Shown here piece by piece: positions 16,634-25,008 of a DNA stretch of 45,312 nucleotides. The translations under genes and the position numbers were made by a program. The DNA is taken from contig MKTT01000136.1 of NCBI GenBank assembly GCA_001898385.1, forward strand, positions 62,589-107,900, written 5' to 3'. How positions within the stretch are numbered: the first letter of the stretch is position 1; each line of letters starts with the position of its first letter. The notes under the pieces were generated by a model. It had not been told where the DNA came from. It saw nothing but the letters and a program-made list of their open reading frames with translations, and made no database searches. Origin of the DNA: Planctomycetales bacterium 71-10. Its GTDB lineage: Bacteria > Planctomycetota > Planctomycetia > Isosphaerales > Isosphaeraceae.

Positions 16634-16876
16634 TCAGGCCGGCGGGGATGGCGCATCCGTGAAAGGGGCGAACAATTCGGCGAGGGAGATCTCCAGGGTG
16701 GCGGCGAGGCGCTGGATGTTCTGGAGGCTGAGGTTCTGCTCGCCCCGCTCGATCGCCCCGATGTATGTGCGGTGCAGGCCCGCCTGGTCGGCGAACGCCT
16801 CCTGCGACAGGCCCCGCTCGCTGCGGAGCTGACGGACCCTGACGCCGAATCGTTTGCGGATGTCGTCCTCGTGCAT
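16634..16876 (-). CDS. XRE/Cro-C1 type helix-turn-helix regulator
   Basis: 80 residues, nearly all a single HTH_3 domain: FGVRVRQLRSERGLSQEAFA, then AGLHRTYIGAIERGEQNLS and LAATLEISLAELF. The size and shape fit orphan C1-like repressors and restriction-modification controller proteins. I chose the ATG at 16876 because the domain begins there; an upstream in-frame start would add 49 residues that are not family-like. It probably represses its own promoter and controls the next gene on the minus strand. No methylase or endonuclease gene is adjacent, so a controller role for a restriction system is not supported. Confidence 0.8.
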   Translation of the reverse strand: MHEDDIRKRFGVRVRQLRSERGLSQEAFADQAGLHRTYIGAIERGEQNLSLQNIQRLAATLEISLAELFAPFTDAPSPPA

Positions 16877-17094
16877 TGGAGCGAGTGTAGGATGCGTGCC
16901 TCCTTTGGGTCGACAGTCGATGATTAGACAGTTAATAACTAGCAATCGCCCCGCCTGCATCGTATCATCGACGCCTGCCGAATCCACCGGGTCCTTGATT
17001 GGGCACGAGACGAGGACAGACACCGGTGGATCCGGCCGTCGGGTGCCGGGAATGGTCCCGCGAGCCGACGTGTTCGACCGATGGGAGTCGAGGC

Positions 17095-18723
17095 ATGAAG
17101 CGGGTGGATGTTGTTCCGTCGCTGCTCCTGTCCGTGGCCGTCGCGGCGATTGCGACGGCCGAAGTCCGAGGCGACCCTTCGGACGCGATGTATCTCACGT
17201 CCTTGCCTCGGATCGGTGTAGTCGACCAGAACGGCTGGTGGTCGGATCGTGGCGAACTTGTGCTGGGCGGTTTGTCGGGCGAGCCGCCCATCCGCAAGCC
17301 GTTGGCGTTCGACGGTCGGCGGTCCAAGCATGGAATTTATCTGCACGCCCGCCCCAACGGCGAGACCTCCATCACTTACAGGCTCGGCAAGAGTTCCGGC
17401 ACCCTACGCAGTGATGTCCTCGTCCCGGAGATGCTGCCCGAGCAAGGCTCCCCTCGGACGCCGTTGATCTTCGAGGTCCGGGGCGACGGTCGAACGCTCT
17501 GGAAGTCGAAGCCGCTCGGCAGGAAGGGAGAGCGGCAGAGCTGCTCGGTTTCCATCGAAGGCGTCGAAGAGTTGTCCTTGGTCGTGATCTGCCGGGGGCC
17601 GGAGAACTGGGGCCTGGCCGCCTGGATCGAGCCTCGCCTGGTCGGGCCGAGGGACGGCGTGATCGAAGACCGGCTCGACCGCCGGGCGAATGAGGCGGCC
17701 GGGGCGACGATCGTCGTCGGATCGGACATCGCAGCCGAGATAGGCCGCCAGAGTACGGTCATCCCCGAAGGCCGATTCAACTTCCGCTTCTTTCCCGACC
17801 AGGCCGTCGCCGTCGTCCGGGACGACCCGCCGCAATTCATACTCCGAGTCCCCCCGGACAACTGGCTGATGCAGGGCGAGACGTTCGAGTCCGCCCGGCC
17901 GGTGCGGGTGGTCCTGAAGGACGGGACCGGCGGGGCCTATGACGAGAAATGCGCCGCCGTCGGGAGCATCCATATCGATCGGGGTCGCCAGGAGATCCTG
18001 GCGTTCTGCCACGACGAGAAGGCGACCGGCGGCAGGGGGTTCTCCGGGACCGTCCGCTTCTACGCCACGATCAGCCTCGCCGTGTCGAAGGGGCGGAACA
18101 TCGAGTTCCGCCAGGTCGGCCCCATCATCTCCGGCGTGCCGGAAGACCCGAACAGCACCCTCACCGCCCAGGGCGTGTGCGAACCGTCGGTGGTCGTGGA
18201 CCCGACCGGCGAGTGGTTCCACCTCTACTACACCGATCAGTCCAGGATCGACCGGGCGACGGGCAAGGAGCGGAGCGTCGTCACGTGCATGGCGAGGTCC
18301 AAGGTCTCGGACGGGGGAAGGCCTGGAACCTGGTGGAAGTATTGCAACGGGGCGTTCGGCGAGCCCGGCCTCGGCGGCAGGGACGGCGAGGTGGCGAACT
18401 GCTGCATGGCCAACGTGACCTACGTCCCCGAGATGAAGAGGTACATCATGGTTGGGAACCGTGACGGCATCCGCTGCTTCACGTCGGACGACGGCGTTCA
18501 TTGGGTCGGGGGCGGCGTCCTCGTCGACGCCCACGACGTACCCGTGATCGGCGAGCCGGTCGCATACCACGCCATGTTCCACCCCGACAAGGCCGCTCCG
18601 ACGACGGTGGAAGGCCACCTGTTCTACGCCTACAGCCCCGAGTTCACCCGACCCAGGTTGAATCGACCTGGGTACACCCACTACCTCGTCAAGCGCCCGG
18701 TCCGCTTCCGAATCGCCCGCTGA
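17095..18723 (+). CDS. Secreted NPCBM-domain protein with a beta-propeller glycosidase-like C-terminus
   Basis: 542 residues. The ATG at 17095 has GGGAG upstream and starts a signal peptide (KRVDVVPSLLLSVAVAAIATAE). Residues of about 40-195 look like an NPCBM/NEW2 carbohydrate-binding module (WSDRGELVLGG, HGIYLHARPN, SITYRLG, and LSLVVICRGPENWGLAAWIEPRL). The C-terminal half resembles five-bladed propeller glycosidases of the GH43/GH32 type, with EPSVVVDPTGEWFHLYYTD and a second blade MKRYIMVGNRDG followed by FTSDDGVHW. It should act outside the cytoplasm on a polysaccharide. The catalytic acids cannot be assigned by eye, so it may be binding only. Confidence 0.65.
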   Translation: MKRVDVVPSLLLSVAVAAIATAEVRGDPSDAMYLTSLPRIGVVDQNGWWSDRGELVLGGLSGEPPIRKPLAFDGRRSKHGIYLHARPNGETSITYRLGKSSGTLRSDVLVPEMLPEQGSPRTPLIFEVRGDGRTLWKSKPLGRKGERQSCSVSIEGVEELSLVVICRGPENWGLAAWIEPRLVGPRDGVIEDRLDRRANEAAGATIVVGSDIAAEIGRQSTVIPEGRFNFRFFPDQAVAVVRDDPPQFILRVPPDNWLMQGETFESARPVRVVLKDGTGGAYDEKCAAVGSIHIDRGRQEILAFCHDEKATGGRGFSGTVRFYATISLAVSKGRNIEFRQVGPIISGVPEDPNSTLTAQGVCEPSVVVDPTGEWFHLYYTDQSRIDRATGKERSVVTCMARSKVSDGGRPGTWWKYCNGAFGEPGLGGRDGEVANCCMANVTYVPEMKRYIMVGNRDGIRCFTSDDGVHWVGGGVLVDAHDVPVIGEPVAYHAMFHPDKAAPTTVEGHLFYAYSPEFTRPRLNRPGYTHYLVKRPVRFRIAR

Positions 18724-18823
18724 CGCCTCCCGAGGTCGGGGCGGCCGGCCTCTGCATGTGGGCCGGCTCCCGTCCTTGAAGCATCCCCTGAACGTCGATC
18801 CGACCAGCTCATTGTGGAGGGCG

Positions 18824-20269
18824 ATGATGGCCGCCTCTTGGTACGTCGAGCAGCGTGAGCGGACGCTCGGCCCGCTCACCGGCTCGCAGTTGAAGGAACT
18901 CGCCGCCTCGGGTCGACTGGGGCCGGACAACCTGGTGCGGCGAGGCGACCACCCGAAGAAAGTGCGGGCGGCTGATGTCCGAGGACTGTTCCCGACACCG
19001 ATGATGGTGTCGTCGCCCAGTGGAGCGGCCTCGGCGGCGAAAGCGGAAGACCCGACGAAGAAGTCCCAGAAGTCATCGGAGGCGGGCCGAGGCCGGCTCG
19101 TCGCTCCGGCGCGAATCCTGGTGGGGACGGCGGGCGTCGGGGTCGCCATGATTCTGGCGACATCGATATTCTCACCGGGGTCGAAGGCCGTGGATCGGCG
19201 ATCGTCGGGAGCCCCGCCCGTCATGAGGTCTACGGAACCGGCGGCCGAGCCGGGGACGGCCGAGCCCGTTGCGGCGTCCGACGCCTCGAAGGCGGATGGA
19301 GGCCGTGACTTCTCCATGGACGACTACGCATCCATCCCGCCAGGTACCAGGAGGCGAGAGCAGTCTGGGATCATCGGTCGATCCGGCCTCGATGAGATCG
19401 ATTCGGGAGACCCCGAGCTGGCGGGCAAGCCGGTCGATGAGCAAGGTTACCTCGACTCCCAGGATCGATTCATCCGGCAGGGGCGGCGGACCGTTTGGTT
19501 CGACGGCGATCGGCGCGTGAAGTATCGGGAAGACCTCTGGTTCGGCGGGAAGCGTCATGGTGTGCAGGTCAACTGGCCGAAGGACGGCACGAAGTCGGGG
19601 GAAGTCCCCTTCGTCGACGGTCGGCTGCACGGCGAGGTCCGCCATTGGCATCAGGACGGCCTTCCCAGCCTGAGCGCCTGGTACCGTCACGGCAGACAGG
19701 ACGGCCCGCGCATCGAATGGTATGCGAACGGCCGGAAGGGGTTCGAGGCCTCCTACGCGGACGATCAGGCCCACGGCCCGCTCAGGGCTTGGTACGAGGA
19801 CGGCAGCCCGAAGGAGGAGTCGCAACTGTCCGAGGGGCGATACGAAGGACTGGCACGAGTCTGGGGGCCGCAATCCCGGAAAGCGGACGAGTTGAACTAC
19901 AAGGCCGGGAAGCTCCACGGGGTCGTGATCCGGCATGCCCGAGACGGCCGAGTGCTCAGCAAGGCCGCCTACCGGGACGGCGTGTTGGTCGCCCCTTCCC
20001 TGGACGTGAGGACGGTCGGGATCGGGGAGTTCCTCAAGCTGATGGAGGACGGGGCGGTCCTGACGCAGAAATCCAGGAGCACATTCCGCTCGATCTGGCG
20101 GGAGGACGCCTGGTCCGAGATGTTCGGGCCGCCCCATCAAGGGGCCGGGACGTACAGGTGGTCCTACACCTGCCTCGACGGCGTGCTGGAGCTGACGAAC
20201 CGCCCCGTCCTGGAAGGCGATGAGCAGGAAGGGCAGATCTGGGTGAGCGTCTACGGCGGCTCGGATTGA
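18824..20269 (+). CDS. GYF_2 domain, membrane segment and MORN_2 repeats (YwqK-like) fusion
   Basis: 481 residues. The N-terminal GYF_2/DUF4339 domain (SWYVEQRERTLGPLTGSQLKELA, residues about 4-50) is followed by a low-complexity Ala/Ser/Lys linker, a transmembrane helix (ILVGTAGVGVAMILATSIF, about 120-140), a second linker, and then at least six MORN_2 repeats of the YwqK type between about 220 and 375 (units such as GKRHGVQVNW, GRLHGEVRHWHQDG and AHGPLRAWYEDG). The C-terminus is a small unassigned domain with Trp-rich segments. The ATG at 18824 has TGGAGGG upstream. It is probably membrane-anchored; whether the MORN part faces the cytoplasm is not clear. Function is unknown. MORN_2 repeats of this kind occur in immunity-like and scaffold proteins. 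Confidence 0.7.
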   Translation: MMAASWYVEQRERTLGPLTGSQLKELAASGRLGPDNLVRRGDHPKKVRAADVRGLFPTPMMVSSPSGAASAAKAEDPTKKSQKSSEAGRGRLVAPARILVGTAGVGVAMILATSIFSPGSKAVDRRSSGAPPVMRSTEPAAEPGTAEPVAASDASKADGGRDFSMDDYASIPPGTRRREQSGIIGRSGLDEIDSGDPELAGKPVDEQGYLDSQDRFIRQGRRTVWFDGDRRVKYREDLWFGGKRHGVQVNWPKDGTKSGEVPFVDGRLHGEVRHWHQDGLPSLSAWYRHGRQDGPRIEWYANGRKGFEASYADDQAHGPLRAWYEDGSPKEESQLSEGRYEGLARVWGPQSRKADELNYKAGKLHGVVIRHARDGRVLSKAAYRDGVLVAPSLDVRTVGIGEFLKLMEDGAVLTQKSRSTFRSIWREDAWSEMFGPPHQGAGTYRWSYTCLDGVLELTNRPVLEGDEQEGQIWVSVYGGSD

Positions 20270-20366
20270 GGGACGGGCGGAAGCCGGAGGGCGAATCGAC
20301 ACCGCCGGGGATGCGGACCGCCCGCCACGTCGGGGGGCGCGGGTCCCGTCCCCGGAGTTGAATCTC

Positions 20367-21509
20367 ATGCCGCAGCCCCTCAGCTTAGACGCAGTCTTGC
20401 CCACGCCCCGCATGATCGTCGAGCATCTCAACCGCTCGATCGTCGGCCAGGATCGGGCCAAGAGGACGCTGGCCGTGGCGGTCGCCAATCACTACGTCCG
20501 CCTGTTCGACGTGCTCGACAGGGAGTCCGCCACGCCGGTGGTCGTCGATACCGGCCTCCGCAACGTCTCGATCGAGAAATCCAACGTCCTGCTGATCGGC
20601 CCGTCGGGCTCGGGGAAGACCCACCTGGCCCGAGCCCTGGCCGAGTGCGTGGGCGTACCTTTCGCCCTCGCCGACGCCACCACGCTGACCGAGGCGGGGT
20701 ACGTCGGCGAAGACGTGGAGACGATCCTCCACAAGCTCCTCGTCGCCGCCGGAGGGGATGTCGCCGAAGCCCAGAGGGGGATCGTCTACCTCGACGAGAT
20801 CGACAAGCTCGGCGGCGGCCGGGTCCACGGGGCGAAAGATCTGCGGCAGGGCGTCCAGCACGCCTTGCTCAAGATGTTCGAGGGCACGGTCTGCAACGTT
20901 CCTCCGAGCGGCGGCTACAAGGTCGTCGGAGAAACATCCGTCCCCTTCGACACCAGCCAGGTGCTCTTCATCTGCGGCGGAGCCTTCGTCGGCCTGGACG
21001 AGGTCGTCGCCCGACGGCTCGGGCTGAGAGCGTTCGGATTCGATCAGGCGGGCTCGACATTCGACGACGAGGCGGAGAATCCCCTCCGCCACGTCCTGCC
21101 CGAGGATGTCGAGGATTTAGGCCTGATCCCCGAGTTGATCGGGCGGCTGTCCGTGATCGCCACGCTCGACGCCCTGAGCGTGGACGATCTGGTGCGGATT
21201 CTCCGGCAGCCGAGGGATTCGCTGATCGATCAGTACCGAAAGCTCCTCATGTACCGCCATGCCCGCCTGGACTTCACGCCAGGGGCGATCCGAGCGATCG
21301 CCGGGCTGGCTCACGATCATGGGACGGGGGCGCGTGGGCTGCGGGCCATCGTCGAGCGGGTGCTGGAGCCGGTCCTCTTCGATCCGGAGCCCTGGCTGGA
21401 CTACCGGGTCACCGAGGAATCGGTGCGAGGCGGCGAGGTCGAGGAGATGCGCCTGTTCGACGACGCCGCCCCATTGCGGCGTCCTCTGGCCAGGCGTTCG
21501 AGAGGATGA
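20367..21509 (+). CDS. ClpX-like AAA+ unfoldase without the zinc-binding domain
   Basis: 380 residues. It has Walker A GPSGSGKT (78-85), the pore loop GYVG (111-114), Walker B IVYLDEIDK (139-147), LIPELIGRLSV as in the ClpX sensor region, and a C-terminal small domain with GARGLRAIVERVLEPVLF. The N-terminal zinc-binding domain that normally binds adaptors is missing; the protein starts in the linker before the AAA core. The ClpP-docking tripeptide loop is present as FGF in place of the usual IGF. The ATG at 20367 follows CCGGAG at correct spacing. It is a divergent accessory paralogue, not the housekeeping ClpX: no tig or clpP is adjacent. It may load special substrates onto ClpP or act alone. 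Confidence 0.85.
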   Translation: MPQPLSLDAVLPTPRMIVEHLNRSIVGQDRAKRTLAVAVANHYVRLFDVLDRESATPVVVDTGLRNVSIEKSNVLLIGPSGSGKTHLARALAECVGVPFALADATTLTEAGYVGEDVETILHKLLVAAGGDVAEAQRGIVYLDEIDKLGGGRVHGAKDLRQGVQHALLKMFEGTVCNVPPSGGYKVVGETSVPFDTSQVLFICGGAFVGLDEVVARRLGLRAFGFDQAGSTFDDEAENPLRHVLPEDVEDLGLIPELIGRLSVIATLDALSVDDLVRILRQPRDSLIDQYRKLLMYRHARLDFTPGAIRAIAGLAHDHGTGARGLRAIVERVLEPVLFDPEPWLDYRVTEESVRGGEVEEMRLFDDAAPLRRPLARRSRG

Positions 21510-22156
21510 CCTTTTGGAGGGACTATGCTGGCGGACCGAGGCGGGGGGTGTGGTTGATGGCCAAGCCTGGTTCGTCCAGACGGGGGGTGTCGAGAAGATC
21601 GATCGGAGCGACAAGCGGGGATTGAATCGGCTTGTCAGCCGAATACCGAGGGCTCGAGATGGTCTACATCAAACCGCTGCTCGCCGACTTCGCTTGCGAC
21701 GCCCCCCAGCCCTGACCCCGGGCGGTCGACCCTCCGCTTCATCGAGAAGCTGGAACCGCCCACACACGCCGGGGCTCACATGGTTGTCATCGTCGAGATG
21801 ACCACCTTGAAGTCCGGCTGTTAGAGGATCGATGGGCCGACCTTCAAGTCTGGAACCCCACCTTGGCCTATCTCCATTCGGCGGCGTATTCCGGGACTCG
21901 GTTTTTCGGCGGAATTCTTCACGTACATGTGAATCGACGGCAGGTCGACAGAAGCACAAAATGCAACAGGGTCGGATTGATCCACTGGGCCGGGGGTGGG
22001 GCCGAGATCGCAGCGATCTGCCCGGAATTCTTGGGATTTCCATTTTGCGGCCAGCCTTCGTTTGATTCAGGGTTTGGATCCTCGTCCCCTGCGACCGGAC
22101 CGCGGGTGTCGAGGGGGCCGCCGAGTCGTCCCGGCGGCCCGGTCCTCGCCGCCTCG
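21510..22156. other. Gene-free or degenerate stretch
   Basis: About 650 bases without a supported gene on either strand. Short frames appear, for example one starting at about 21659 (MVYIKPLLADFACDAP, then stop), but none has a family signature. The sequence looks like decayed accessory DNA, in line with the degenerate genes just to the right. Confidence 0.45.
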
Positions 22157-22255
22157 TCAGCAGCCGAGGATCATCAGGAACAGGAACAGTAGGAGGAGCA
22201 ACAGGGCCGAAATCCGATCGTCCATCGCTATCCGCTCTCGTGCCGTCAATCCCAT
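22157..22255 (-). CDS. Small 32-residue membrane peptide
   Basis: A short frame with ATG at 22255, a GAGGA ribosome binding site at good spacing, and a product made of a short charged head (TARERIAMDDR) plus one very hydrophobic helix (ISALLLLLLFLFLMILG) ending in a cysteine. It is 37 bases downstream of the 103-residue protein on the same strand and is probably cotranscribed with it. Single-helix peptides of this sort act as membrane-protein partners or as type I toxins; neither role can be shown here. Confidence 0.5.
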   Translation of the reverse strand: MGLTARERIAMDDRISALLLLLLFLFLMILGC

Positions 22256-22292
22256 GGTCGGTCCTCGATCGAGTAGAAGATGGTCAGGGGCG

Positions 22293-22604
22293 TCAGTAAT
22301 CCTCGGGCAAGAGCAGGCAGGTGGAGGCCCGCCACCCGTTGTCGCCTGCGGCCTCGGTGATGATCCAGATCCGCTCGCCTCGGAGCGTCCGGTAGGCGGA
22401 GAGGAGCCGGGAGCCGTCGATCAGCGCCTCGTCGTTGAGGAGTCGGTCTTCGTCGCAGAGATCGCCGCCCCAGTAGCCCTCCAGGTGGGCGGCGAGGAAG
22501 ATCTCTGGGCTCTGGCCGCTGGCCCGGATCGCCTCCAGGGCTCCGGGCGTGGCGACGATCCTGCCGGGGTGGAATTTGGCCGCCTTGGTCGCGTCGTACG
22601 TCAT
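22293..22604 (-). CDS. Conserved plasmid/island-type protein of unknown function
   Basis: 103 residues. The pattern RIVATPGALEAI, EIFLAAHLEGYWGGDLCDEDRLLNDEAL and SAYRTLRGERIWIITEA ending LLLPEDY is a widespread small family on plasmids and integrative elements, often just annotated as hypothetical. I chose the ATG at 22604 with AGGAG upstream. It is followed by the 32-residue membrane peptide and lies downstream of decayed ArdC-like sequence, a neighbourhood typical of mobile elements. No catalytic motif is seen. Confidence 0.7.
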   Translation of the reverse strand: MTYDATKAAKFHPGRIVATPGALEAIRASGQSPEIFLAAHLEGYWGGDLCDEDRLLNDEALIDGSRLLSAYRTLRGERIWIITEAAGDNGWRASTCLLLPEDY

Positions 22605-22629
22605 CTCTGGTCTCCTATCGTTGATGGAT

Positions 22630-22840
22630 ATCTCGGATGGTTCGTCTAGAGGTGTCATCCTGCGCCGGTCGCTCGTCGCCGTCGGGCGTGATGATCCAGC
22701 AGCGGCTTACCGCTCGCCCTAGGCGGTGCAGCACCAGATCTGCTCGCCCGACTTGAAGTGCTCGACCCAGAGGCCCACGGAGGGGGCGGGGCCTCCACAG
22801 CCGTCGAAGATGCGCGAGGCGATTCATAAGTCGTTCGAAC
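22630..22840 (-). pseudogene. Fragment of a decayed small plasmid-type gene
   Basis: Coding-like pieces lie in different frames. One frame gives GLWVEHFKSGEQIWCCTA and then a stop; another gives RCWIITPDGDERPAQDD. Joined by frame changes they would form the end of a small protein of the kind found beside ArdC genes on plasmids. No intact frame remains. Confidence 0.4.
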
Positions 22841-22989
22841 GATGTGCGAGGCTGTTGCCTGCTCAGCGGTCTGGCCCGGCAAGTCGGCGGTTCGGTCACG
22901 CCATCCCCCCTGTGTCAATTCGAGCCCGCGATTAGGCGGAGAGCACAGCCTCGAGCTCCACTGCCGGTTCGAGCTGCGGCGATCGGCCG

Positions 22990-23310
22990 AAGGCGAGAAG
23001 GAGACGCCGAGCTCGAGGGCCAGGTAGCATGCCCTGATTTGCGCTACGAGCTCGCCCATGATGTAGGTGTTGGCCGTATCCTTGCAGGACTGCTCCAGGC
23101 GGGATGGATGCTCCGACCAGTGGACGAGCTCGTGGAAGAGGGTCTCGTAGTATTCGTCCAGTCCCACGAAACACGACCTGGGCGGCATTCGGATGTAGTC
23201 GCCAGAGGGCGAATACAATGGGAACCTCCGATGCGGATGTCGGCCCCGGTGGCGGGGATCGCCGCCTCGGCGGGCTCGTAGTCGACGGCCAGTCCGGCGA
23301 CGTCGCCGCA
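22990..23310 (-). pseudogene. Degenerate ArdC-like antirestriction protein (zincin) gene
   Basis: One frame encodes FPLYSPSGDYIRMPPRSCF followed by YYETLFHELVHWSEHPSRL, with the HELVH zinc motif near 23120-23134, and then MGELVAQIRACYLALELGVSF. This is the zinc-metalloprotease-like half of ArdC/DUF1738 proteins. The matching upstream piece (VDYEPAEAAIPATGADIRIGG) is in another frame, and sequence after ELGVSF changes frame again. ArdC-type proteins protect incoming plasmid DNA from restriction. The single-strand-binding N-terminal half is not recognisable. The gene is clearly broken, marking a former conjugative or plasmid insertion. Confidence 0.7.
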
Positions 23311-23596
23311 CTCTGACCCAGCCCTGAGGCGGTCGAGCCCCCGCGCTGGCCGCGAGCCGGCGGATTCATGGACGGAGGATTTGGGCCGCTGGGCGGGGGG
23401 GGCCGCGTTCGACGCGAGGATGCCTTCGTTTCGTAGTTCGCGGTCGGACTCGGCCGACCTGTCGGATCGCCGGATCACTCATCCCCGGCCAAATTCGCGG
23501 CTGGCAGGAGGCTGGAAGCGGGCGAGACGCCGACCGATGCGATCGGGCAGGTGCGTCATTCCCGCGGTTCGTCGAGTTGATCAACCAGAAAGGGCA

Positions 23597-23845
23597 TCAG
23601 GGGGGCTGCTGGACCGCCTCAGATACCTCCGTCATGCGGACGTGGTGGGCCAGTAGTCGACGGCTCCGAAGGGTGTCGGCCCCGTTCGTGGCGAAGTCCC
23701 GCCACTCGTGGTAGGCGAACTTATCCGGGAGGCGGCGGAATCGCTGGTCGTACCAGATGAGCGCATCGGCGGTCGCCGCCTGGGCGATGACCGCCGATTC
23801 GACCACGAAGAAGGCGATCCCGATAGTCCGGCGTATGGAGGTCAT
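23597..23845 (-). CDS. Small exported protein, homologue of the protein at 29706-29993
   Basis: 82 residues with an N-terminal signal-anchor (TIGIAFFVVESAVIAQA) followed by a soluble helical part. It shares a clear pattern with the 95-residue protein encoded at 29706-29993: MTS-(I/L)-R at the start, AQ-x2-TA then LI-x-YD-x-R-x-R-x-L-x-D, and later DT-x3-R and HV-x-M-x-E. The ATG at 23845 has GAGG upstream. Function is unknown. It lies just before the decayed IS copy and after the ArdC remnant. Confidence 0.55.
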   Translation of the reverse strand: MTSIRRTIGIAFFVVESAVIAQAATADALIWYDQRFRRLPDKFAYHEWRDFATNGADTLRSRRLLAHHVRMTEVSEAVQQPP

Positions 23846-23990
23846 CTACAGACCTCGGTGCCTAAGCAAGCGGAGCGGGATGTTCTGCGGTTTCTTGGTC
23901 CATCCAATTCGGCTCGCCTGAGGTGCCCGGCTCGCATTCAAGACTTATGGAGCGCCTCGAAAGTGTAGATGATATCGGACCATTTACTTA

Positions 23991-24887
23991 TGGCATGTCG
24001 ACTGTCTGGAGGCTGATCCGGTAGGGGGTGAAGGCGGATCACGACCCAGAAGGGGGGGCGACGCCGCCATGCAACACCTGATCACCGACGAAATCTGGGC
24101 CATTCTCGGCCCGATGGTCGAGGGATGCCGCTCGAAGCGGGGCCTGGAGCCGGAGATGACCGATCCTAATGTTCTTCTAAGACAACCCTACTGGGGCCAG
24201 ACCGGCGTCCCCTGGCGCGACATTCCGGCAGAGTTCGGGGCCTGGAACGTCGTCTACAATCGACACTGGCGCTGGATCCATTCGGGGCGGCTGAAGAAGC
24301 TGTTCGACCCGATATCCGAGCGTGACGAGTGTGAGGACACCCGTTGGCTGATGATCGACTCGACCGGCGTCCGGGCCCAACAGCACCCCGCCGGGCGTGG
24401 CGCGAAAAGGGGGTGGCGCGGCGCAGGCCGTCCGCCGATCGCGGGGCGGGTTCACGACGAAGTTGATCGCCGTCGCCTGCGATGAGGACGGCGTCGTCGC
24501 GCTCGACGTGGCCGAGAGCCAGCGGAACGACTCGCCGCTGGCGGAAGCCATTCGGATCGAGGCTCGCGATGTGGTAGGCGTCGTCGTCGAGGCGCTCGGC
24601 GACAAGCAGTTCGACTTCGATACGGTTCTCGACGTCGTTCTGGACGACCTCGATGCCCTGCCGGTCATCCCGATCCGGACCAACCACAGGGGCACCTGGC
24701 CCTGGGACGACGTAATGCGAGTAATTGACAAGCGACGGAACCGCGTTGAGCGGGCGTTCGTCGAGGCGAGGCAATTCCGCCGCTTCGTCACGAGATATGA
24801 AAATATCGAGGACGTCTACCCCGGCTTCGCCTCCTCGTTTTCGGACTCATCCACGTCCGAATACTCGCTCAAGTTGTCAACACGTTA
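23991..24887 (+). mobile_element. Decayed second copy of the IS5/IS427-type element
   Basis: About 0.9 kb with the same layout and orientation as the IS at 14904-15802, but clearly diverged. The left end TGGCATGTCGACTGTC and the right end, read inwards TAACGTGTTGAC, still match the intact termini. A TTA precedes the left end, but no matching TA is left on the right. The coding part carries several frame changes. Confidence 0.8.
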
Positions 24888-24888
24888 A
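24069..24888 (+). pseudogene. Degenerate IS5/IS427-type transposase
   Basis: OrfA begins like the intact copy (HLITDEIWAILGPMVEGC), but the stretch that should read DRMFFEAVLYWARTGVPW is scrambled by compensating frame changes. IDSTGVRAQQHPAG retains the first Asp. OrfB retains GDKQFDFD and RNRVERAFVEARQFRRF, but the C-terminal end is shifted (ASSFSDSSTSEYS in place of ARLVFGFIHVRKL). The slippery run at the orfA/orfB junction is reduced to A4G5. The element is presumably inactive, though it could be mobilised if the intact copy recognises its ends. Confidence 0.8.
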
Positions 24889-25008
24889 CGAGAGGTGCGA
24901 GGAGGAGGCGAGGTCGCCGCGGCTGACAAGAGGGGTGAGTGGGATTCGGACGGGCCCAGCGGGCCGCTGGCTCCACCGACTCCGGCGGTTGCCAGCGGGC
25001 GGGCGTCG

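Noticed and set aside
16634..16876. Restriction-modification controller role for the XRE protein
   Set aside because: No methylase or endonuclease gene lies beside it; the neighbouring protein has no such motif.
24166..24791. Long minus-strand frames across the decayed IS
   Set aside because: They are antisense to the transposase and mirror its codon pattern; a similar antisense frame exists over the intact copy.
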